A stretch of DNA of 29,765 nucleotides from positions 1 to 29,765 of the forward strand of contig DASYFT010000033.1 of the NCBI GenBank assembly GCA_036498265.1, read 5' to 3'. Shown here in pieces: positions 7,702-14,513 of the stretch (its first letter is position 1; each line of letters opens with the position of its first letter). Under the pieces are notes generated by a model. That model searched no databases, was not told where the DNA came from, and saw only the letters and a list, made by a program, of their open reading frames with translations. Made by a program: the position numbers and the translations under genes. The stretch comes from Palsa-744 sp036498265. GTDB lineage: Bacteria; Actinomycetota; Thermoleophilia; Solirubrobacterales; Solirubrobacteraceae.

Positions 7702-8727
7702 ATGAGCGAGACGGCGCCCCGGATCCAGACGCCCTACCTCGTGGCCGACGACGAGCTCGACCGCTCGCTGCGCCCCCGGCGGCTCGACGAGTTCGTGGGC
7801 CAGCAGTCGCTGCGCGAGCAGCTGACGGTGGCGATCGAGGCGTGCGGCGCGCGGGGCGACGCGCTCGACCACCTGCTGCTGGCGGGGCCGCCCGGCCTCG
7901 GCAAGACCTCTCTCGCGCAGATCGTCGCCGCCGAGCTCGACGTCCCGTTCGTCCAGACCGCCGGGCCCGCGCTCGAGCGCAAGGGCGACATCGCGGCGTT
8001 CCTCACCGCGCTCGAGCCGCGGAGCGTGTTCTTCGTGGACGAGATCCATCGCCTGGCGAGAACACTCGAGGAGACCTTCTACCCCGCGATGGAGGACCAC
8101 CGCCTGCCGATCACGGTGGGGCAGGGCGCGGGCGCGCGGGTGGTCACGCTCGAGCTGCCGCCCTTCACGCTCGTCGGCGCCACCACGCGCACCGGCCTTC
8201 TCACGACGCCGCTGCGGGACCGGTTCGGCATCCAGGCCCGGCTCGAGCCCTACTCGGCAGAGGAGCTCGCGGTCATCGTGCGGCGCTCCGCCGGGATCCT
8301 GCAGATCGAGCTGGAGGACGACGGGGCTCGGGCGATCGCGGGCCGCAGCCGCGGCACCCCGAGGGTGGCCAACCGGCTGCTCAAGCGAGTGCGCGACTTC
8401 GCCGAGGTGCGCATGGAGGGCGTGGTCACGGCTCGGGCCGCCCAGGCGGCCCTCGAGATGCTCGAGGTCGACGAGCTGGGCCTCGACCGGCTGGATCGCG
8501 ACATCCTGCGCGCGATCTGCGTCAAGTTCTCGGGTGGGCCGGTCGGCCTCTCGACGCTGGCAGTCGCCGTCGGCGAGGAGCAGGACACGATCGAGGACGT
8601 CTACGAGCCCTACCTGCTGCAGGAGGGGCTGCTGAAGCGCACGCCCAGAGGCCGCGCCGCCACGCCGGCCGCCTTCGAGCATCTCGGGCTCGAGGCTCCG
8701 GCGCCCGCCGGCCAGGCGCTGTTCTGA
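7702..8727 (+). CDS. ruvB: Holliday junction helicase RuvB
   Basis: 341 residues, full length. AAA+ motor motifs are Walker A GPPGLGKT at 62-69, Walker B FFVDEIH at ~111-117, sensor GATTRTG at 159-165, and the arginine finger in LRDRFG at 171-176. The C-terminal winged helix includes FSGGPVGLSTLAV and EPYLLQEGLLKRTPRGR. It is the ATP-driven hexameric branch-migration motor of the RuvABC complex. It is the last gene of ruvCAB, with 78 bp to the next start. Confidence 0.96.
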   Translation: MSETAPRIQTPYLVADDELDRSLRPRRLDEFVGQQSLREQLTVAIEACGARGDALDHLLLAGPPGLGKTSLAQIVAAELDVPFVQTAGPALERKGDIAAFLTALEPRSVFFVDEIHRLARTLEETFYPAMEDHRLPITVGQGAGARVVTLELPPFTLVGATTRTGLLTTPLRDRFGIQARLEPYSAEELAVIVRRSAGILQIELEDDGARAIAGRSRGTPRVANRLLKRVRDFAEVRMEGVVTARAAQAALEMLEVDELGLDRLDRDILRAICVKFSGGPVGLSTLAVAVGEEQDTIEDVYEPYLLQEGLLKRTPRGRAATPAAFEHLGLEAPAPAGQALF

Positions 8728-8787
8728 TCCGCCTGCCGCGCGGTGAGGAGGTCGCTGCAGCCGGGGGCCTTGGGGGCGATGCTTGCG

Positions 8788-8793
8788 TAGTCT
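8788..8793 (+). promoter_or_regulatory. -10 box of the zinc-ribbon/PAS gene
   Basis: TAGTCT, 12 nt before ATG 8806, predicting a leader of only ~5 nt. The same hexamer precedes secDF. Confidence 0.45.
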
Positions 8794-8805
8794 GTGTGGA
8801 GCACC

Positions 8806-9255
8806 ATGACCCATCCGTTCATCTGCCCCAACTGTGGCCACCGCACGAGCGAGCTCGATCGCAACCTCGGCTTCACCCGCCAGCGCAAGGGCTGCGCAAA
8901 GTGCGGGTTCGCCTTCTTGTTCGAACTGCTCGACGACTACTACCCGGCGCCCGACGCGGCGTTCTTCGTATGCGACGGCGAGGGGAGGGTGGTCGGCTGC
9001 GGCAAGAACTCGTTCGCCTTCACGGGCCTGGAGGAGGAGGAGGTCATCGGCCAGCACGTGGCCCAGGTGCTCGGGCTCCGGTTCTCGAACGGGGACGACC
9101 CGGTGGCTACGGTGCTCGAGTGGGGGGTGCGGGCCCTGCAGGTGCCGGTCACGGTCAGCGGCGAACGCGACGTCGACGCCAGCGCCAAGGCCGACATGTT
9201 CCCCGCCTACGACGACGACGGAGGCCTGCTGCTCGTGCTGACGCCCGAGAAGTAG
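8806..9255 (+). CDS. Zinc-ribbon plus PAS-domain protein of unknown function
   Basis: 149 residues from ATG 8806; a GTG at 8794 would add four. The N-terminus has a four-cysteine zinc ribbon, C7-x2-C10 and C30-x2-C33. Residues ~48-149 match a PAS fold in pattern (AAFFVCDGEGRVVGCGKNSFAFTGLEEEEVIGQHVAQVL). No output domain follows and no membrane segment is present, so it is a stand-alone soluble sensor or adaptor. It lies between ruvB and secDF, where many actinobacteria carry yajC, and its stop is only 13 bp before secDF. Zinc ribbon and PAS are recognised by motif. The ligand and partner are unknown. Confidence 0.7.
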   Translation: MTHPFICPNCGHRTSELDRNLGFTRQRKGCAKCGFAFLFELLDDYYPAPDAAFFVCDGEGRVVGCGKNSFAFTGLEEEEVIGQHVAQVLGLRFSNGDDPVATVLEWGVRALQVPVTVSGERDVDASAKADMFPAYDDDGGLLLVLTPEK

Positions 9256-9258
9256 TCT
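9253..9258 (+). promoter_or_regulatory. -10 box of secDF
   Basis: TAGTCT overlaps the end of the upstream gene and ends 10 nt before ATG 9269. This gives secDF its own start point with a leader of ~3 nt. Confidence 0.45.
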
Positions 9259-9268
9259 GATCTGGACC

Positions 9269-12250
9269 ATGACCGACCGCCGCCGCAATGCCCTCATCCT
9301 GCTGATCGTCGCCGGCCTGATAGCCGCGTCCTTGGCGGTCGTGGCGACGAAAAAGACGCGTCTCGGGCTCGACCTGCAGGGCGGCGTGGAGCTCGTGTAC
9401 CAGGGCAAGCCGACCGCCCAGGCGAAAGTCGACGCCGAATCCCTGAACCGGGCCATCGACATCATGCGAAAGCGCGTCGACTCGCTGGGTGTCTCCCAGC
9501 CCGAAATCCAGCGATCGGGCAAGGACGAAATCAACGTGGCGCTGCCGAACGTCAAGAACGTCTCGCGCGCGCAGGACGAGGTCGGCAAGACGGCGCAGCT
9601 GTTCTTCTACGACTGGGAGCCCAACGTCATCGGGCCGGACGGCCAGCCGGCGCCGACGGACGGAACCGTGACCGGCGACTCGACCGCCTCGGGGGCCGGC
9701 GGCTCGAGCGCAGGGCTCAGCGAGTACCAGGCTGTGCTGCGCGCAGCGAAGCGACCGCCGCTGGTACGCGGCAAAGAGACCACGCTCGCTCCCGGCTGCA
9801 CCCCGCAGCAGGTGGGCGGCTGCATCTACGGCACGTGGTACCTGCTCGACACCAAGGGCGAAAAGGTGCTGCGAGGGCCGGAGGAAACCCAGCAGAACCT
9901 CTACGCCGACAACTACAAACCTCCGCCCGGCGCGGTCGTCAAGGCGGTGCGGGTCAACCCCGGCACGCTGGTCGTCCGCGCGCAGCCGGTCCAGAGCTCC
10001 TCCGGCAAGGTCACCAACCGGCTCCCGGACAGCTGGTACGTGATCAACGACGAACCCGTGCTGACCGGCGCCGACATCACCCACCCGCAGCAGGGCTTCG
10101 ACGAAGGCAACGGCGGCAACGGGCAGCCGAACGTCAACTTCGGCTTCAGCTCCCGCGGCAAGGGCACCTTCGAAGCGGTCACCAAGAAGATCGCCCACCG
10201 CGGCCAGGAAGCGCAGCTGCCGGGCGTCCGCAAGGAAGCGGCGCTGCAGCACTTCGCGGTGGTGCTCGACGGTCAGCTGATCACGGTGCCGTCGATCGAC
10301 TACACCAAGTACCCCGAAGGGATCGACTCCTCGAACGGGTCAGAGATCTCCGGCAGCTTCACGATCACCTCCGCCCAGGAACTGGCCGACGAGCTCCAGT
10401 CGGGGGCGCTGCCGATCAAGCTGGCGCTGATCTCGCGTTCGCAGGTCTCGGCGACGCTCGGCAAACAGGCGCTCAACGAGGGGCTCGTCGCGCTGCTGGT
10501 CGGCTTCGCGCTGGTGTGCGTGTTCCTGCTCGCCTTCTACCGCGTGCTCGGCGCGATCGCGGTCGGCGGCCTGCTCATCTACGGCCTCTACTTCTTCGCG
10601 CTGATCAAGCTCATCCCGATCACCCTCACGCTGCCCGGGATCGCCGGGCTGATCCTGACGATCGGCGTGGCGGCTGACGCCAACATCGTGATCTTCGAGC
10701 GTGTCAAGGAGGAGATCCGCGGCGGAAGATCGATCATCTCGGGGATCGCCACGGGCTACAGGCGCGGCTTCGCCGCGATCGTCGACGCGAACGTCGTCAC
10801 GTTCATGACGGCCTTCATCCTGTTCGCGCTGGCAACCGCGGAAGTCAAGGGCTTCGCGTTCACGCTCGGCATCGGCACGCTCGTATCGCTGTTCACGGCG
10901 GTGCTGGCCACCCAGGCGGCGCTCGGCGCGATGGGACGCTCACGGCTGGTCTCGCACCCGGCCGCGCTCGGCGCGGAGCGCAGGGGCAGGGGCTGGAGAT
11001 TCGACTTCATGGGCGCGTCCAGGTGGTTCTTCTCGCTGTCCGGGACGATCCTGCTGATCGGGGCGCTCGCGATCGGCGGCAAAGGCCTGAACTTCGGCAT
11101 CGACTTCAAGTCCGGCACGCGCATCCAGACTGCGTTCGTCAAGCCCGTGACGGAGTCGCAGATAGGCGAAGTGATGAAGACCGCCGGGGACCCCAACGCC
11201 AAGGTCCAGAAAGTCACCAACGCCAACATCGGCGGCCAGGGCTTCCAGATCTCCGCGCGGACGCTTCGCCCGGACAAGATCAAACAGGTCGAAACGGCGC
11301 TCAACAACCGCTTCCAGGTACGCAACTTCTCGTCGACCTCGATCGGCCCCACGTTCGGCAAAACGGTCGCCAACAGCGCGGTCATAGCGATCATCGCCTC
11401 GCTGCTCGTGATCTCGGCCTACATCGCGCTGAGGTTCGAGTGGAAGTACGCGGTGCCTGTGCTGATCGCCCTGATGCACGATCTGCTGATCACGGCCGGC
11501 GTCTACTCGCTGACCGGCCGCGAAGTGACCACCGCGACGGTCGCGGCGCTGCTCACGATCCTCGGCTACTCGCTCTACGACACGATCATCGTGTTCGATC
11601 GTGTGCGAGAGACCGTCCCGCGGATGCCGCGGGCCGCTTTCTCCCAGATCGTCAACCGCTCGATGTCGGAGGTGCTCACGAGGTCGCTGGCCACGAGCTT
11701 CTGCACGCTGCTGCCGGTCACGGCGCTGCTGCTGTTCGGGGGCGAAACGCTCAAGGACTTCGCCTTCGCGCTGCTCGTCGGGATCGCCTCGGGGGCCTAC
11801 TCCTCGATCTTCATCGCCTCGCCGGTGCTCACGCACTGGAAGGAACGCGAGGGTGGCTACAGGTCGCGGCGCCTGCGGATCGAGCGCGAATCGGGCGCCG
11901 TGCCGGCTTACGCCACCACCGCCACCGGGGCGCCCCAGGACGTCGAGCCGGAGCACAGGCGCAAGCGCACGAGGCGCGGCAGCCTCATCGCGCCCGAGCA
12001 GCCCGGAGAGCAGCTCTCCCGCGACGAGTTCCAGGAGCTGGTCCGCGATATCGACGTCGACGGCGAGCCCGCCGGCGGCCGCGGCGCCCGCGCCGGGACC
12101 GCCCAGCGCACGACGCCGGCCCCGCCGGCGGCGCCCGAGCGCGACCCGGCGGCCGACCTCGCGCCGGAGGACCTCGTCCTCAAGGACACCTCCAAACCGC
12201 CCCCCAAGCGCAGGCGCCCGCGCAACAAACGGCACGGGAGATCACGCTGA
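9269..12250 (+). CDS. secDF: Fused protein translocase subunit SecDF
   Basis: 993 residues, SecD and SecF in one chain. SecD half (~1-560): first membrane helix at ~7-27, the RLGLDLQGG motif at 31-39, a large periplasmic-type domain at ~40-395, and five membrane helices including GVAADANIVIFERVKEEIRGG at ~466-486 with the proton-path aspartate. SecF half (~575-870): LNFGIDFKSGTRIQ at ~607-620 and TILGYSLYDTIIVFDRVRE. It uses the proton gradient to pull secreted proteins out of SecYEG. Actinobacteria usually have separate secD and secF genes, so the fusion is notable. The last ~120 residues are a charged, Pro/Ala- and Arg/Lys-rich cytoplasmic tail not found in the core family. The periplasmic domain carries a Gly/Ser/Thr-rich insertion (~125-150). 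The stop overlaps the next ATG by one base (TGATG). Confidence 0.95.
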   Translation: MTDRRRNALILLIVAGLIAASLAVVATKKTRLGLDLQGGVELVYQGKPTAQAKVDAESLNRAIDIMRKRVDSLGVSQPEIQRSGKDEINVALPNVKNVSRAQDEVGKTAQLFFYDWEPNVIGPDGQPAPTDGTVTGDSTASGAGGSSAGLSEYQAVLRAAKRPPLVRGKETTLAPGCTPQQVGGCIYGTWYLLDTKGEKVLRGPEETQQNLYADNYKPPPGAVVKAVRVNPGTLVVRAQPVQSSSGKVTNRLPDSWYVINDEPVLTGADITHPQQGFDEGNGGNGQPNVNFGFSSRGKGTFEAVTKKIAHRGQEAQLPGVRKEAALQHFAVVLDGQLITVPSIDYTKYPEGIDSSNGSEISGSFTITSAQELADELQSGALPIKLALISRSQVSATLGKQALNEGLVALLVGFALVCVFLLAFYRVLGAIAVGGLLIYGLYFFALIKLIPITLTLPGIAGLILTIGVAADANIVIFERVKEEIRGGRSIISGIATGYRRGFAAIVDANVVTFMTAFILFALATAEVKGFAFTLGIGTLVSLFTAVLATQAALGAMGRSRLVSHPAALGAERRGRGWRFDFMGASRWFFSLSGTILLIGALAIGGKGLNFGIDFKSGTRIQTAFVKPVTESQIGEVMKTAGDPNAKVQKVTNANIGGQGFQISARTLRPDKIKQVETALNNRFQVRNFSSTSIGPTFGKTVANSAVIAIIASLLVISAYIALRFEWKYAVPVLIALMHDLLITAGVYSLTGREVTTATVAALLTILGYSLYDTIIVFDRVRETVPRMPRAAFSQIVNRSMSEVLTRSLATSFCTLLPVTALLLFGGETLKDFAFALLVGIASGAYSSIFIASPVLTHWKEREGGYRSRRLRIERESGAVPAYATTATGAPQDVEPEHRRKRTRRGSLIAPEQPGEQLSRDEFQELVRDIDVDGEPAGGRGARAGTAQRTTPAPPAAPERDPAADLAPEDLVLKDTSKPPPKRRRPRNKRHGRSR

Positions 12251-12546
12251 TGGGACTGCTCGCCTGGGTCATGATGGGCCTTGCCATCTGGCACTACACG
12301 ATCTTCCTGCCGGACCGCTTCTGGGGCGGGATCGTCGGGGCTTTCGTGGGGTCGCTCGTCGGCGCGATCGTCGTCGGGCTGATCATCTACGGCGTCAAGG
12401 TCTCCTCGCTGCGGATCCCCGGGGAAAAGGCGACCGACATCGGGGTCGTGCTCTACGCGGTGCCGGGCGCGCTGATCGGCATCGCGGTGGTGTACCTCGT
12501 CGGCGTGCGCCGCGAACACGGCGGCGCCCAGGCGCCCGCCGCCTGA
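12250..12546 (+). CDS. Small three-helix membrane protein
   Basis: 98 residues with three predicted membrane segments at ~2-20, ~25-49 and ~61-87. The middle helix is Gly-rich with GxxxG spacing (GGIVGAFVGSLVGAIVVG). The pattern recalls the transglycosylase-associated/GlsB (YeaQ/YmgE) stress membrane family, but the resemblance is weak and I do not assign it. ATG overlaps the secDF stop by one base, so it is translationally coupled to the translocase and may assist it. Confidence 0.65.
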   Translation: MGLLAWVMMGLAIWHYTIFLPDRFWGGIVGAFVGSLVGAIVVGLIIYGVKVSSLRIPGEKATDIGVVLYAVPGALIGIAVVYLVGVRREHGGAQAPAA

Positions 12547-12629
12547 GCCACCCCGCCGGCCCGCCGGCGCAAGACCCGCCGCCGCTGCGGATCGCACGCC
12601 ACCGCTGAGGTTCCGTCCCGGCCTGACCG

Positions 12630-12635
12630 TAGTGT
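12630..12635 (+). promoter_or_regulatory. -10 box of recJ (leaderless)
   Basis: TAGTGT ends 7 nt before GTG 12643. It overlaps the more upstream in-frame GTG at 12634, so that codon should not be in the transcript. This decides the recJ start. Confidence 0.55.
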
Positions 12636-12642
12636 GGCCGGG

Positions 12643-14472
12643 GTGCTCGCGCCCCGCTTCGAGATCCCCGCCTGCCCCGAGGAGCACGTGGAGCGGCTCC
12701 GGCGCGAGCTTGGCCTGAGCGGCGCGATGGCCCAGGTGCTCGTACGCCGGGGCCTTGGCGACCCGGCCGCCGCACGCGCATTCCTGGATGCCTCCGAGGA
12801 GCACGCGCCAGAGCGCTTCCGCGGCATCGGCGATGCCGTCGAGGTGATCCTGCGCCACGTCGAGGAGGGCGGGGTGATCACCATCCACGGCGACTACGAC
12901 GTCGACGGGGTGTGCTCGACCTCGGTGCTGGTGCGCGCCCTGCGGGCGCTCGGCGCGAACGTCGACTCCTACCTGCCGGATCGCGCGGGCGACGGCTATG
13001 GCCTGAGTGCGGCGACGGTCCGCCGGCTCTCGGAGCGCGGAACCCGCCTGCTGGTGACGGTCGACTGCGCCATCACCGCCGTGGAGGAGGTCGCCTCTGC
13101 CAGGGCGCTCGGGATCGACGTCGTGGTGAGCGACCACCATGCCCCGAGGGCGGACGGGCGGCTGCCGGCGGCGCCGATCGTGCACCCCCTGCTCTGCGGG
13201 TACCCGACGGCCGAGCTGTGTGCCACGGCGGTTGCGCACAAGCTGGCGCAGGCCTTGCTGAGCGCCGCCGCCGCTGCGTCCTCCGGCTTCGACGGCGGCC
13301 ACCTGGAGCTCGCCCGCCGTGGCCTGGAGGAGGACCTGGCCCTTGTGGCGCTCGCCACCGTCGCAGACGTGATGCCGCTCACGGGAGAGAACCGCCGGCT
13401 CGTCCGCCGCGGCCTGGCCGCGCTGGCCTCTACCAACCGGCCGGGCCTCAGGGCGCTCATGGGTGCGGCGGGCGTCGACCCGACCCGCGTGGACGAGCGC
13501 GCGCTCGGGTTCGCCCTGGCGCCGCGCATCAACGCCGCTGGACGCCTCTACCGCGCCGACGCGGCGCTCGAGCTGCTGCTGAGCGATGATCCCGCCCGCG
13601 CCCGGGAGATCGCGCGCGAGCTCGACAGCGCCAACCGTGAGCGCCGCGACCTCGAGCTGCGCATCCGGCACGAGGCAGAAGCCCAGATCGCCCGGGCCGG
13701 CGAGCGCTCGGCCTACGTGCTGGCCGGCGAGCGATGGCACGCCGGCGTGATCGGGATCGTCGCCTCGCGCCTGGTCGAGGCGACCCGCAGGCCGGTCGTG
13801 CTCGTGGCGCTCGACGGCGAGCGCGGCAGGGGATCGGGGCGCAGCATCGAGGCGTTCGACCTGCTGGGGGGCCTCACAGCGTGCGCCGGTCAGCTGCTGC
13901 GCTTCGGTGGCCACCGCGCGGCGGCGGGGCTCGAGATCGAGACGGCGCGGGTGCCGGAGTTCGCCGACGCCCTCTGCTCCCACGCCGAAGGCGCGCTCGG
14001 CGCCGAGGACCTCACGCCGGTGGAGCGCGTCGACGCGGTGCTCGGCGGCCGGGAGCTCGGGATGGAGCTCGCCGAGGAGCTCCGCCGGTTGGCTCCCTTC
14101 GGGCGCGGGAACCCGGGCGTGTCGCTTCTGCTCGCAGACGCGACGTTCAGGGACGTGAGGCCGATGGGCGAAGGAAGGCACGCGCGCTTCAGCGTGGAGT
14201 CCGACGGCGCCCTCGCGAGGGCGGTCGCGTTCGGGACGGGCGGCCGGCTGCCGGTGGACGAGGGGGCCCCCGCCGAAGCGACGTTCAGGCTCGAGGTCAA
14301 CGAGTGGAACGGTGTGAGCGAGCCGCGCCTGGTGCTGCGGCACGCACGGCCCGCCGAGCGGGCGCCGGACGGCCTGGCGCCTGCCGAGCCGCCGCCCGAG
14401 AGCGAAGCGGAGCCCTTCGACGCGACGGTTGTCGAGGAGGCCGGGGAGCTCGTCCTCTTCGCGGTGCCCTGA
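12643..14472 (+). CDS. recJ: Single-stranded-DNA-specific exonuclease RecJ
   Basis: 609 residues, within the family's 560-620. DHH-domain metal motifs: HGDYDVDG (~83-90), TVDCAI (~140), SDHHAP (~162) and ATVADVMPL. The DHHA1 domain follows with WHAGVIGIVASRL, GSGRSIEAFDL and RFGGHRAAAG. An OB-fold region and a short acidic tail complete it. RecJ degrades ssDNA 5' to 3' in recombination and repair, fitting the nearby ruvCAB. In the third motif the usual glycine after Asp-Cys/Asn is alanine, a small departure at a conserved place. The start is chosen by the -10 box 7 nt upstream. Confidence 0.92.
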   Translation: MLAPRFEIPACPEEHVERLRRELGLSGAMAQVLVRRGLGDPAAARAFLDASEEHAPERFRGIGDAVEVILRHVEEGGVITIHGDYDVDGVCSTSVLVRALRALGANVDSYLPDRAGDGYGLSAATVRRLSERGTRLLVTVDCAITAVEEVASARALGIDVVVSDHHAPRADGRLPAAPIVHPLLCGYPTAELCATAVAHKLAQALLSAAAAASSGFDGGHLELARRGLEEDLALVALATVADVMPLTGENRRLVRRGLAALASTNRPGLRALMGAAGVDPTRVDERALGFALAPRINAAGRLYRADAALELLLSDDPARAREIARELDSANRERRDLELRIRHEAEAQIARAGERSAYVLAGERWHAGVIGIVASRLVEATRRPVVLVALDGERGRGSGRSIEAFDLLGGLTACAGQLLRFGGHRAAAGLEIETARVPEFADALCSHAEGALGAEDLTPVERVDAVLGGRELGMELAEELRRLAPFGRGNPGVSLLLADATFRDVRPMGEGRHARFSVESDGALARAVAFGTGGRLPVDEGAPAEATFRLEVNEWNGVSEPRLVLRHARPAERAPDGLAPAEPPPESEAEPFDATVVEEAGELVLFAVP

Positions 14473-14501
14473 GAGCGCTTCAATCCTTCTCGGCGGTCCC
14501 C

Positions 14502-14507
14502 TACCCT
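14502..14507 (+). promoter_or_regulatory. -10 box of rel (leaderless)
   Basis: TACCCT ends 6 nt before ATG 14514. TTCAAT at 14479-14484, 17 bp upstream, is a possible -35. Confidence 0.55.
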
Positions 14508-14513
14508 TAGACC

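Noticed and set aside
7462..9588. 708-codon minus-strand frame opposite ruvA-ruvB-secDF
   Set aside because: A high-GC antisense shadow with Arg/Ala-rich composition, covering three well-supported genes.
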